Position numbers and translations under genes: made by a program | In this document: positions 47,762 through 56,524 of the stretch, piece after piece | Layout: every line of letters begins with the position of its first letter | How positions within the stretch are numbered: position 1 is the first letter of the stretch | The notes under the pieces: generated by a model | The model's input: the letters and a program-made list of their open reading frames with translations, nothing else | What the model was told of the DNA's origin: nothing | Database searches by the model: none | Assembly: GCF_000524475.1 (NCBI RefSeq) | Contig: NZ_BAVQ01000006.1 | Coordinates: forward strand, 1-64,000 | Origin: Tomitella biformata AHU 1821 | Lineage (GTDB): Bacteria > Actinomycetota > Actinomycetes > Mycobacteriales > Mycobacteriaceae | DNA: 64,000 bases | Direction: 5' to 3'

Positions 47762-48535
47762 TTATTGGGCGGTGTAGGCGCCGTCGACGGGGAGTGCGAC
47801 GCCGGTGACGTAACTGGCGGCGGAACTCGACAGCCACAGGACGGAGGCGGCGATCTCCTCAGCACTGCCCAGCCGCGCCATCGGGATGGCGGCGAGGGCG
47901 TCGCCGAGGTCGAGTTCCCCGCCGGCGATCATGCGCTCGACCATGGGGGTGTCGATGGTTCCCGGGCAAATGGCGTTGACCCGGATGCCCAGCGGCGCGT
48001 ACTCGAGCGCGGCGCTCTTGGTCAGCCCGAGGACGCCGTGCTTGGCGGCGTGGTAGCTCGCCCGGCCGACGCCGCCGACGAGCCCCCCGAGCGATGAGCA
48101 GTTCACGATGGCGCCGGAGCCCTGGGTGCGCATCTGCGCCAGCTGATGTTTCATCGACGCCCACACCCCGCGCAGGTTCACCGCGGTCACCTGGTCGAAT
48201 GCGGCGGCGCTCTCATCGGCGGTGTCGATGGGGGCGCGCATGATGCCGGCGTTGTTGAAGGCCAGGTCCAGGCTCCCGAAGGCGTCCACAGTCTGGCGCA
48301 CCGCCGCGGCGACCTGCTCCTCGTCGGTGACGTCGGCTTGGATCGCGAGGACCCGATGTCCCTGCTCGCGGAGCTGTGCGGCCACCTGCTCGGCGGCGGC
48401 CTGGTTGATATCGACGAGCGCGACGGCGGCGCCGGCCTCGGCGAACGCGCGGGCGGTGGCGGCGCCCATACCGGCGCTGGCTCCGGTGACGAACGCGGTG
48501 TGGCCGGTGAAGTCATAGGTGAGCATGTGTGTCAT
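47762..48535 (-). CDS. Short-chain dehydrogenase/reductase
   Basis: This SDR of about 257 residues has TGASAGMG, NNAGIM, a Ser in NCSSLGG and YHAAK, with PVDGAYTAQ at the end. ATGs at 48526 and 48535 are both possible starts. It follows a paralogous SDR (48580-49353) with about half the residues identical by eye, so a duplicated pair feeds the old yellow enzyme operon. Confidence 0.88.
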   Translation of the reverse strand: MTHMLTYDFTGHTAFVTGASAGMGAATARAFAEAGAAVALVDINQAAAEQVAAQLREQGHRVLAIQADVTDEEQVAAAVRQTVDAFGSLDLAFNNAGIMRAPIDTADESAAAFDQVTAVNLRGVWASMKHQLAQMRTQGSGAIVNCSSLGGLVGGVGRASYHAAKHGVLGLTKSAALEYAPLGIRVNAICPGTIDTPMVERMIAGGELDLGDALAAIPMARLGSAEEIAASVLWLSSSAASYVTGVALPVDGAYTAQ

Positions 48536-48579
48536 CCAATCTGTGGATTTTGAGGCTGGGGGAGAGGTGGCCGGCCTGG

Positions 48580-49353
48580 TCAAATGCCGATGGTTTGACC
48601 GCCGTCGAGGACGAGGGCGTGGCCGATGGCGAAGCCGCCGAGGTCGGAGCACAGCCAGAGCGCGGCGGCGGCGACCTCTTCCACCGTGCCCATGCGGCCG
48701 ATGGGCTCCTGCGCGATGACCCGGGCGCGGCCTTCGGGGGTGCCGCCGGAGAAGCGGTCCATCATCGGGGTCTCGATGATGCCCGGGCAGATCGCGTTGA
48801 TCTGGATCCCGTGGGCGGCGTACTCGAGTGCCGCGGATTTGGTCAGCCCGATCACCCCATGCTTGGAGGCGGCGTAGGCGGCCTGTCCGCGGATGCCGAT
48901 CACGGCGGCGCCCGAGGCGATATTGACGATGGATCCGGGGTTCTCGCCCATGGCGAGGATCTCGTGTTTCATCGACAGGAACACCCCGCGCAGGTTGGTG
49001 CCGATGATGCGGTCCCAGTCCGCATCGCTAGTCTCCGCGAGGGGTGTGGGCGGTTGCTCGACGCCGGCATTGTTGATGGCGATGTCGAGCCTGCCGAAAG
49101 TCTCGACCGTGGTGGCGACGGCCGCGGCGACATCCTCGCCGCTGGTGACGTCGCAGGCCACCGCCTCCGCTCGACGGCCCAGCTGGCGGACCATCGACGC
49201 TGTCTCCTGGGCGGGCTGGTCGTTGATGTCGGCGACGACCACATCGGCGCCCTGTGCCGCGAAGGCCAGTGCGGTGGCGCGGCCGATGCCGCTGCCGGCG
49301 CCGGTGACGAAGACGACCTTGCCGGTGAATGATCCGGTGGTGCTGTGTGCCAT
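48580..49353 (-). CDS. Short-chain dehydrogenase/reductase
   Basis: This 257-residue SDR has TGAGSGIG, NNAGVE, a Ser in NIASGAAV and YAASK, with LDGGQTIGI at the C-terminus. GGAAGG precedes the ATG. It is the first intact gene of the minus-strand operon facing the XRE regulator; an alcohol dehydrogenase remnant lies directly upstream. Confidence 0.9.
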   Translation of the reverse strand: MAHSTTGSFTGKVVFVTGAGSGIGRATALAFAAQGADVVVADINDQPAQETASMVRQLGRRAEAVACDVTSGEDVAAAVATTVETFGRLDIAINNAGVEQPPTPLAETSDADWDRIIGTNLRGVFLSMKHEILAMGENPGSIVNIASGAAVIGIRGQAAYAASKHGVIGLTKSAALEYAAHGIQINAICPGIIETPMMDRFSGGTPEGRARVIAQEPIGRMGTVEEVAAAALWLCSDLGGFAIGHALVLDGGQTIGI

Positions 49354-49405
49354 GGGACAGCCTTCCGCTTGAGGGGGGCGAGCTTTTGGTCTGCTGCAGA
49401 CTGTT

Positions 49406-49625
49406 CTATGGCTGGAGGAGGATCTTGATGGCCCGTCGTTCGTCCATCGCCCGATACGCCTCCGCGGCATCCTCCAGGGGGGAGGGTGAGGTCGAAGACC
49501 TTGCCGGGGTTGATCTTGCGATCCCAGATGAGTGCGATCAGCTCCTCGCCGGGCAGTTGCACGTCGTGGGAGACGCCGACATAGCCGACGTGCCCGCCGG
49601 GGGCGCGCAGGATGGCTCCACGCAT
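49406..49625 (-). pseudogene. Remnant of a zinc alcohol dehydrogenase (internal deletion plus frameshift)
   Basis: The minus strand reads MRGAILRAPGGHVGYVGVSH, then DVQLPGEEL, and then jumps to IALIWDRKINPGKVFDLTLP, pieces that in intact medium-chain alcohol dehydrogenases are separated by some 20 residues or more. The frame then breaks at the G-run near 49480; in the next frame LEDAAEAYRAMDERRAIKIL continues to a stop at 49406. It is a decayed first gene of the SDR operon. Confidence 0.75.
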
Positions 49626-49687
49626 GATGGGCACTCTCCTTAGACTCGACTACTTGCTCGGTTTCCAGGACACCACTAATCGGGGGC

Positions 49688-49733
49688 GTGTGGGAGTCCC
49701 GGCTGATGGTGGTACCGCGAGGGACTCCCACAC
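49688..49733. promoter_or_regulatory. 13-bp inverted repeat upstream of the XRE regulator
   Basis: GTGTGGGAGTCCC (49688-49700) is mirrored exactly by GGGACTCCCACAC (49721-49733) with 20 bases between. It lies 28 bases upstream of the XRE gene and between it and the divergent SDR operon, so it is a likely autoregulatory operator. Confidence 0.6.
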
Positions 49734-49760
49734 CGATGGGCCATCGCCTACGGTCGAGGC

Positions 49761-50657
49761 ATGGACAATCGAGCAGAAGTACGGGAGTTCCTCACATCCC
49801 GGCGCGCTCGGGTCACCCCCGAGCGGGTCGGCCTGCCCGCCGGCACCAACCGACGGGTCGCCGGGCTACGCCGCAGCGAGGTCGCCACCCTGGCCGGGGT
49901 CAGTGTCGAGTACTACACCCGCATCGAGCGCGGGGTGATCAGCGGCGCTTCCCCCGAAGTGCTCGACAGCCTCGCCAAAGCGCTACGCCTAGACGACGCC
50001 GAGCGAGCGCACCTGTTCGACCTCGCGCACGCCGCCGGCCCCGTGGCCCGCCGGCCTCGGCGCCGCAGCCCGAAGACCTGGCGAGCGCATGAGAGCCTGC
50101 AGTGGGCGCTGGACGCGGTGACCGCCGGTCCCGCATTCGTCCGCAACGGACGCATGGACATCCTCGCAGTCAACCCGCTGGCCCGCGCATTCTACCAGGA
50201 CGTGTACACCATGCCGGGCCAGCCGCCGAACATCGCCCGGTACACGTTCCTCGACGCCCGGGCCCACGACTTCTACCCCGACTGGGAGCTCTTCGCCGAG
50301 GTCACCGTCGCGATTCTGCGCACCGAGGCCGCCCGCGACCCCCACAATAAGGACCTCCACGACCTCATCGGCGAGCTCGGCACGCGCAGCGAGGAGTTCC
50401 GGCGACGCTGGAGCGCGCACAACGTCCGCCACCACGGCACCGGCTCCAAAACCTTCCACCATCCCGTAGTCGGCGAGCTGACCCTGGCCTTCGAAGGGTT
50501 GGAGATGGCGGCCGAACCCGGCCTGACACTGACCATCTACGCCGCCGAGCCCGGATCGTCCTCCGAGGAGTCCCTGCGGCTGCTCGCCTCGTGGGCGGCC
50601 AGCGAATACAGCACCCAGAATCTCTCGACATTGACACCGGAGTCCACCGACCATTGA
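49761..50657 (+). CDS. XRE regulator with MmyB-like ligand domain
   Basis: This 298-residue protein has an N-terminal XRE helix-turn-helix (GLRRSEVATLAGVSVEYYTRIE, about 35-56 within 1-75) and a PAS-like MLTR/MmyB domain (RMDILAVNPLARAFYQD, then a long helical part) that in relatives binds fatty acids. These proteins usually regulate neighbouring dehydrogenase genes, which fits the divergent SDR operon. Confidence 0.92.
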   Translation: MDNRAEVREFLTSRRARVTPERVGLPAGTNRRVAGLRRSEVATLAGVSVEYYTRIERGVISGASPEVLDSLAKALRLDDAERAHLFDLAHAAGPVARRPRRRSPKTWRAHESLQWALDAVTAGPAFVRNGRMDILAVNPLARAFYQDVYTMPGQPPNIARYTFLDARAHDFYPDWELFAEVTVAILRTEAARDPHNKDLHDLIGELGTRSEEFRRRWSAHNVRHHGTGSKTFHHPVVGELTLAFEGLEMAAEPGLTLTIYAAEPGSSSEESLRLLASWAASEYSTQNLSTLTPESTDH

Positions 50658-50680
50658 CGCAGCCGGAGAGGGGAATACCC

Positions 50681-51040
50681 ATGCGGATCCAACTGACCAT
50701 CGGCGGCGAACTGATCAGCGGCGAGCTTTACGATCATCCTGTCGCGCGTGAATTCGCCGCGATGTTGCCGGTCACGCTCACCTTCCAGGACTTCAACGCG
50801 GTGGAAAAGCTCGCCCCGCTAGCCCGCGCGCTCACCCTGGACGGTGTTCCGTCGGCGGATGCGCCCGAGCCCGGCGAGATTGGCTACCACGCGCCCTCAC
50901 AGAACCTGGTCCTCTACTACGACTCTCCCGGAGGCTGGCCCGGCCTGGTGCGCATGGGCCGTTTGGCCTGCGACGTGGACGTTATTCGCGACCTGGCGGA
51001 TGGCACCGCCGTGCAGATTGAGCACGAGCGGCACCCCTAA
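50681..51040 (+). CDS. Cytosolic cyclophilin-like protein
   Basis: This 119-residue protein is a cyclophilin-like domain without signal peptide (MLPVTLTFQDF, EIGYHAPSQNLVLYY) and is clearly related to the lipoprotein at 44706-45236. GGAGAGG precedes the ATG at 50681. It sits directly after the XRE regulator and ahead of the luciferase-like oxidoreductase. Confidence 0.82.
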   Translation: MRIQLTIGGELISGELYDHPVAREFAAMLPVTLTFQDFNAVEKLAPLARALTLDGVPSADAPEPGEIGYHAPSQNLVLYYDSPGGWPGLVRMGRLACDVDVIRDLADGTAVQIEHERHP

Positions 51041-51121
51041 CCAGTCACACGGATATCTACCGATCAACTGCCGATCCATCCACGCGACGGTGTCCGATCA
51101 TCCTCCCGAAAGGAATCTCCC

Positions 51122-52018
51122 ATGACTCCCCTCGAGCCAGCGACGACGAGCCCAATCCGCATCGGTGCAGTCTTCAGCCCCTACCAACACCCGCCCCAGG
51201 CATTCCGCGCGGCGGTCGAGGCGGCCGAGACCGCCGGCGTGCCAGAACTGTGGATCTGGGAGGACTGCTTCCGCGAGTCCGCGTTTGCTCCCGCCGCAGC
51301 CGCGCTCGCCTGGACCGAGAACCTGAAGATCGGCATCGGCATCTCACCGATGCCCCTGCGCAACGTCGCCGTCACCGCGATGGAGATCGCGACGATAGAG
51401 CAGATGTTCCCCGGCCGGTTCTACCCCGGCATGGGGCACGGTGTGCTGCCGTGGATGTCGCAGGTCGGCGCGCGCGCCGCGTCCCCGCTCACGCTCATGC
51501 GCGAGTACCTGCCCGCGCTGCGATCCCTCCTCGCCGGCGAGGAGGTCACCGTCGCGGGACGGTACGTGCAGCTGGACAAGGTGCGACTCGATTGGCGTCC
51601 GGACACCGAGCCACCCGTCTACACCGGCGGCGAGGGACCCAAGACCCTCGCGCTCAGCGGCGAGGTCGCGGACGGCACGATTCTCGTAAATGGTCTGACC
51701 CCCGACGAGGTCGCCGACAGGATTCGCCTGGTGCGCAGCGGGCAAGCGCAGTCCGGGCGCACCGACCCCACGGCGATCATCGCGTATGTCACCGCCGCCT
51801 TCGGTGATGGTGCTGAGGACCGGGTGCGTGCCGAGCTCGGTGAGCGCGGCCTCGACGGCGACCGCGCAGCATGGGGCGATGTCGACGATGTCGCGGCGGC
51901 CGTGCAGCGGTTCGCGGCAGCGGGTGCCGACGACGTCGTCCTCGTCCCCGCCGAGGGGGAGCCCGACTTCGCGGGGTTCCTCCGTGACGTCGGAAAGGTC
52001 GCAAAGCTGGTGGCGTAA
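51122..52018 (+). CDS. Luciferase-like F420-dependent oxidoreductase
   Basis: This 298-residue TIM-barrel protein belongs to the LLM class (EDCFRESAFAPAAAALAWT, IGIGISPMPLRN, GRFYPGMGHGVLPWM, YTGGEGPKTL). In mycobacteria-like bacteria such enzymes mostly use F420. AGGAAT precedes the ATG. It is third in the XRE operon, whose divergent arm also carries redox enzymes. Confidence 0.88.
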   Translation: MTPLEPATTSPIRIGAVFSPYQHPPQAFRAAVEAAETAGVPELWIWEDCFRESAFAPAAAALAWTENLKIGIGISPMPLRNVAVTAMEIATIEQMFPGRFYPGMGHGVLPWMSQVGARAASPLTLMREYLPALRSLLAGEEVTVAGRYVQLDKVRLDWRPDTEPPVYTGGEGPKTLALSGEVADGTILVNGLTPDEVADRIRLVRSGQAQSGRTDPTAIIAYVTAAFGDGAEDRVRAELGERGLDGDRAAWGDVDDVAAAVQRFAAAGADDVVLVPAEGEPDFAGFLRDVGKVAKLVA

Positions 52019-52089
52019 AGCTCATCCCGCTTTGGGGCCTGCCCAATACTGGTAGCTGGCCGCGCGGCAGACAGCCGCTGCGCGAGGGC

Positions 52090-52596
52090 TCAGGAGCTGG
52101 GATCCCATCGCCATCCGCGATCGGTGCGGCGCTCAGTGGCACACCCGAGCAGCGACCACCGTGGCCCGCTCCAGGCGAAGACCGCGACCTGGCCGAACCA
52201 CACCCCGAGCGCCCGGGCCTGCGCGTTGTCGAGTCCGAACACCGCCCGACTGTCCTCGCTGTGGGTCCCATCGAAGCTGGACCCGACCGCGCGGATCGAG
52301 CGGATGCCCGCATCGTCGAGCTCCTGGTCCAGGACGCCCATCCGGGCCATGATGTCGACGCTGCAGGGCTCGGAATTCGGCTGGACCGCGGTCACCACAT
52401 GCAACGGGCCCAGTGGCGGCCGGTTCCCGCCGACGGCGCTGTCCACGGGCCATAGCGTCCCGACCTGACCAGCGGCCTCGAACCGCACCCGTGTCTGCAG
52501 GTAGTGCTCCCACAGAGTGTCGCAACTGGCCAGGCGCGCAAGATGCTCAGCTGAATCCCACGTGAAATCCTCATGACCGCTCACATTCTGAGTCAA
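52090..52596 (-). CDS. DUF3293 protein
   Basis: This protein of about 168 residues matches DUF3293 (GPLHVVTAVQPNS, GSSFDGTHSEDSRAVFGLD, FGQVAVFAW). The function of the family is unknown. The longest frame begins with TTG at 52596; a GTG at 52584 is an alternative. Confidence 0.72.
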   Translation of the reverse strand: MTQNVSGHEDFTWDSAEHLARLASCDTLWEHYLQTRVRFEAAGQVGTLWPVDSAVGGNRPPLGPLHVVTAVQPNSEPCSVDIMARMGVLDQELDDAGIRSIRAVGSSFDGTHSEDSRAVFGLDNAQARALGVWFGQVAVFAWSGPRWSLLGCATERRTDRGWRWDPSS

Positions 52597-52954
52597 CCAG
52601 AAATTCCATAAAACGGTCGGCGAGCCCCGGCTCCCACCCCTGCGGAAAGTAGGGGCCGGTTAGCCTCCCCACCAGCGGATCCTATGTGACAGCCAAGAAT
52701 GTCAGAGGCCTATTTTATACTGATGGGGCTTCACGAGATGCGGTGCCAAGCTCCGACTGGCCGCACACCAACCCCATGGCGTTATGCGGGGTGGTTCGGA
52801 TGACGAAGCGGCCCCCGCCATCCGGCGGATGGCAAGTCGCCCCGTCCTCGGCGGGCTTCCCCGCAGGAGCATTCCATGACAACCTCCATTTCCCCCATTG
52901 CGATCCTAGCTCCGCAGTTACTGCGCATCCGCAGTTTATGCGGTACGGTGGGTC
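52597..52954. other. Intergenic region with CCGCA repeats, no gene
   Basis: This 358-base gap has no supported gene. Its right end contains two direct copies of TCCGCAGTT (52911-52919, 52928-52936) and the palindrome at 52929-52943. The AT-rich segment 52700-52740 may hold a promoter, but no clear pair of boxes is evident. Confidence 0.5.
52929..52943. promoter_or_regulatory. CCGCA-N5-TGCGG palindrome
   Basis: CCGCAGTTTATGCGG lies 12 bases before the ATG at 52955, with an upstream half copy at 52912. It is placed to block transcription or translation of the small gene and the vWA gene that follows. Confidence 0.45.
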
Positions 52955-53335
52955 ATGTCCAACCACTACGCCCGCATCCGCGCCGCACTAGCCCACGCCG
53001 AATCGGCTGACCCCCCCACGGCGCTGGAGCATCTTCGCGTCGTACTCGACGAGGCGAGCCGCCTGCTCGACGAGCAACTCGCCAGCGCGGTCCTCGATCA
53101 CGATCTCTCGCTGAGATCGGCCGGCGCGAAGGCCGGGCTGACTGAGAACGCTGTCGGCCCGCGCCTGGCCGGCACCCCGATGCTCGCCGCCTACGCCCGA
53201 CCCGACGGCCGGGTGATGGCCAAGGACATCCAGCGCGCCCGCTACGACAAGCAAACCGGACAGACCGCCACCCCACCGGCTACCGCATCGACGACCAAAC
53301 CGCCGATGCGGTTCAAGCCCCGCCGCAACACCTGA
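52955..53335 (+). CDS. Small hypothetical protein with HTH-like segment
   Basis: This 126-residue protein has a helical first half (ALEHLRVVLDEASRLLDEQL) and a segment SAGAKAGLTENAVGPRLAGT that resembles a degenerate helix-turn-helix, then a basic Pro-rich tail. No family is recognised. It is 22 bases upstream of the vWA gene, so it is probably part of the same operon. Confidence 0.65.
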   Translation: MSNHYARIRAALAHAESADPPTALEHLRVVLDEASRLLDEQLASAVLDHDLSLRSAGAKAGLTENAVGPRLAGTPMLAAYARPDGRVMAKDIQRARYDKQTGQTATPPATASTTKPPMRFKPRRNT

Positions 53336-53357
53336 CCCCCCTCGAAAGGTCCTCATC

Positions 53358-53999
53358 ATGGCCAATACCGATCTGACCCGCCTTGTGTTTCTGCTCGACC
53401 GCTCCGGCTCGATGCAGTCCATCAAAACCGATGTCGAAGGCGGTTTCGCGGCCTTCATCGAGGACCAGCGAGCCGCTGCCGGCGAGTGCGCGGTGACCCT
53501 CGCGCAGTTCGACCACCGCTACGAGGTCGTCTACCAGGGCGTGCCGATCGCCGAGGTGCCGGCGCTGGACCTGCGGCCCCGCGGGCGCACCGCACTGCTC
53601 GACGCCATGGGCACGCTCATCACCGACGTCAAAGCCGAACTCGATGCGCTACCCGACGCGGATCGTCCGGGCACGGTGATCGTCTCGATCATGACCGACG
53701 GCAAAGAGAACGCCAGCGGTGAATGGACCCACCCCGCCATCAAAGCCCTCGTCGAGCAGCAAACCAACGACCAGGACTGGCAGTTCCTCTATATGGGCGC
53801 TGATCAGGATGCGATCGAGGTAGGCGCCCGCCTCGGCGTCAAACGCGACCAGTCCCTGACCTATAGCAAGGAGAAATCGCGCGACGCGATGGCCGCCGCA
53901 TCGGCCAACATCCGCAGCTACCGCAGCGCCAAAACTGCCAACCCGGCTGCGGCGATGCCCGAGTTCAGCGCCGCGCAGCGAGCGGCGCTCGACGACTGA
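53358..53999 (+). CDS. von Willebrand factor A domain protein
   Basis: This 213-residue protein is a single vWA domain with the full metal-ion-dependent adhesion site: DRSGSM (14-19), a Thr in GRTALLDA and Asp in MTDGKE. No signal peptide or membrane segment is present, so it acts inside the cell, perhaps on a partner complex not visible here. AAAGG precedes the ATG. Confidence 0.88.
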   Translation: MANTDLTRLVFLLDRSGSMQSIKTDVEGGFAAFIEDQRAAAGECAVTLAQFDHRYEVVYQGVPIAEVPALDLRPRGRTALLDAMGTLITDVKAELDALPDADRPGTVIVSIMTDGKENASGEWTHPAIKALVEQQTNDQDWQFLYMGADQDAIEVGARLGVKRDQSLTYSKEKSRDAMAAASANIRSYRSAKTANPAAAMPEFSAAQRAALDD

Positions 54000-54060
54000 C
54001 CGGCACCCCGACCGGTGCAGGCCGGTAGTTCGACCACATTGCCTGACAAGGAGATTCATC

Positions 54061-54426
54061 CTGGCAGCTATTCCGGGACCACGGTTCCTCGCACACCCTG
54101 ACGGGGAAGCGAATCACTTCATCGAGCAACTCAAGACGGAGGCGGCAGCGCAGGCAGCGACGTCGCCGCGGTACGTGTGGCGGTCCGGCCGCTGGTGCGT
54201 GGTCAAGAACGGCTCCTGGCCGAACGTAACCGGCTGGGCCGAGCAGCGTGAGGGGCAAAGGATCTTCGCGCCGATGCTTGAGCAATTACTGGCTGAAGGC
54301 GTGCCGAAGGACGAAGCGTGGCGCCGGGCCAGCGACCATTCGCAGGCCGAGATGTTGGCGCGGACCACCGCGCGGAAGGAGGCCAGCGACCGGCTCTATG
54401 CCCAGAACAGGGCCAACGACGACTAA
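54061..54426 (+). CDS. Small hypothetical protein with apparent CTG start
   Basis: The frame 54061-54426 encodes 121 residues (LAAIPGPRFLAHPDGEANHF..., then SGRWCVVKNGSWPNVTGWAE and a charged helix). AAGGAG at 54048-54053 is seven bases before CTG at 54061, ideal spacing, and there is no ATG, GTG or TTG that suits the frame before GTG 54175, which has no ribosome site and would cut the protein to 83 residues. I therefore call CTG as the start. It lies between the vWA gene and a deacetylase-like gene. Function unknown. Confidence 0.6.
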   Translation: MAAIPGPRFLAHPDGEANHFIEQLKTEAAAQAATSPRYVWRSGRWCVVKNGSWPNVTGWAEQREGQRIFAPMLEQLLAEGVPKDEAWRRASDHSQAEMLARTTARKEASDRLYAQNRANDD

Positions 54427-54444
54427 GAAACTGAGGCAACGCCC

Positions 54445-55392
54445 ATGAAACTCTTTTACAGTCCCGACTATGTCGGCTCCGCCTATGGCTTCGACACCAC
54501 CCGCAAGGCCGCGTGGGTCGCGGACTCTCTGACGTCCAGGCCCATCAGCGGCGTCGAGGTCCTCGCGCCGGCGGCGCAGACCACCGACGACCTCGCGCGC
54601 GTTCACGATCCCGGCTATATCCAGGCGGTGCGGACCGGCCAGTCGCGGGACCTCGCGGAATCGCAGGGGTTCGATTGGGATCCGGCGCTGTGGCCGATGG
54701 TGCTGGCCTCCAACGGCGGGGTGCTCGCCGCGGCCCGCAGCGCGCTCGGCGACGGCGCCTCCGGGACGCTGTCCTCCGGATTGCATCACGCCAAACGCGA
54801 TCATGGGGATGGGTTCTGCACGTTCAACGGACTGGTGATCGCCGCGAAGGCCCTCCTCGCCGACGGCACGGTCAGCTCGGTGCTGATCCTTGATCTCGAT
54901 GCGCACTGCGGCGGCGGAACCGCGCAACTGATCGCCGATGACCAGAGGATCTGGCATGCGGACGTCTCCGTGAGCATGTTCGACCAGTACTCCGATCATG
55001 CGAACTCGGTGCTGTGGGAGGTCGACCGGGCGGGGGACTATCTGCGCACCGTCGAACAAGCCCTAGCGCAGGCAGGCCGGATCGGACCGTTCGATCTGTG
55101 CCTGTACAACGCCGGGATGGACCCGTACGAGGGGTGCGGGGTTGGCGGCCTGGACGGGATCACCGCACAGGTGCTCGCACACCGCGAGCAGATGGTCTTC
55201 GACTGGTGCCGGCAGCGGAGTCTGCCGGTCGCGTTCACCTTGGCCGGCGGCTACATCGGAGCCGGCCTTGACCAGTCCACACTCGTGGACCTGCACCGGC
55301 TCACCATCCGAGCTGCGGAGGGGGCGGAGTCTTCGGCAGGCTATTGGACGGCCCCGGCCTCCCGCATCCCCGCGATCTCCGCGGCGCTGTAG
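54445..55392 (+). CDS. Histone-deacetylase/acetoin-utilization-like amidohydrolase
   Basis: This 315-residue protein has the class II-type deacetylase zinc site LDLDAHCGGGT (Asp, His) with the third Asp in AGMDPY, the GLHHAKRDHGDGF His-Asp relay, and LAGGYIGA. It may remove acetyl groups from proteins or polyamines. It ends 52 bases inside the convergent CoA transferase gene. Confidence 0.88.
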   Translation: MKLFYSPDYVGSAYGFDTTRKAAWVADSLTSRPISGVEVLAPAAQTTDDLARVHDPGYIQAVRTGQSRDLAESQGFDWDPALWPMVLASNGGVLAAARSALGDGASGTLSSGLHHAKRDHGDGFCTFNGLVIAAKALLADGTVSSVLILDLDAHCGGGTAQLIADDQRIWHADVSVSMFDQYSDHANSVLWEVDRAGDYLRTVEQALAQAGRIGPFDLCLYNAGMDPYEGCGVGGLDGITAQVLAHREQMVFDWCRQRSLPVAFTLAGGYIGAGLDQSTLVDLHRLTIRAAEGAESSAGYWTAPASRIPAISAAL

Positions 55393-56524
55393 TCGGCCTC
55401 CGCGAGCAACGCGTCGGTGTGCTGGCCGAGCGCGGGCACCGCGCCCATCGGCAGCTCGACGTCGCCGAAGGTCATTGGCGGCAGCACGGCTTGGACGGGC
55501 CCGGCCTCGGTGTCGACCTCGCGCCAGCGGTCCCGCTCGGACAGCTGGGGGTGCTCGATGAGGTCCCGCATGTCGCCGAGGCGGGCGGCGGGGACCCCGG
55601 CCTCGGCGAGCCGCTTGTCGAGCTCGGCGGTGGTGAAGCGCCGGGTCTGCTCGGTGACGACCGTATCGGTCTCCGCGCGGTGGCGCACCCGCGCGATGTT
55701 GGTGGCGAAGCGCGCATCCTCGACGAGCTCCGGGCGGCCGAAGACGTCGGCGGCCAGGGCGCGCCAGCCGCGGTCGTTCTGCACGCCGATCAGGATCTGC
55801 CCGTCCGCGGTGGGATACGCGTCGTACGGCGCGATCGACGCGTGGCTCAGTCCCATCCGCTGGATCTGCGTGTCCTGGTACATCTGCAGGTACATCGGGT
55901 GCCCGAGCCACTCGACGGTGGCGTCGAACATCGAGACCTCGATCGTCGCGCCGGACCCGGTGCGCTCGCGCGGAACAGCGCGGCCTGGATCGCGGTGAGG
56001 GCGTACATGCCCGCGGCGATGTCGGAGGACGGGATGCCGGTCTTGGTCGCGGTCTCCGGGGTGCCGGTGATCGAGCACAGCCCGGTCTCGGCCTGCACCA
56101 GCATGTCGTAGGCCTTGCGCTGGCGCAGCGGTCCGGCCGTGCCATAGCCGGACATGTTCGCGACGATCAGCCCTGGATGCTCTCGGCGCAGCTCCTCCGC
56201 GCCCAGGCCCAAGCGAGCGGCCGAACCGGGCGCGAGGTTCTGCACGAACACGTCCGCCGACGCGATCAGCCGCTGGACGGCGGCCAGCCCGGAGGCAGAT
56301 TTCACATCCACGCAGAGCGACTCCTTGCCACGGCTCAGCCACACGAAATGCGAGGCGATCCCGAGCACCGCGGTGTCGTAGCCGCGCGCGAAGTCGCCCT
56401 CCCCGATGCGCTCGATCTTGATGACCCGCGCGCCGAGGTCGGCGAGGTGCCGGGTGGCGAGTGGCGCGGCCACGGCCTGCTCGAGCGCGACGATCGTGAT
56501 CCCCTCCAGGGGCAGGCCGGTCAC
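55341..56524 (-). pseudogene. CaiB-type CoA transferase with a one-base frameshift
   Basis: The first frame (GTG at 56524, overlapping the stop of the upstream gene) encodes LEGITIVALEQAVAAPLATR..., KIERIGEGDFARGYD, KAYDMLVQAETGL and continues to ...AIQAALFR near 55975. From there the sequence continues in another frame as RERTGSGATIEVSMFDATVE to the stop at 55341. Loss of one base in the CGCGCG run near 55966-55972 explains the shift, and the total length is one base short of a multiple of three. The catalytic Asp in AYDML is retained in the first part. It is either a recent pseudogene, a sequencing error, or a programmed shift. Confidence 0.8.
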
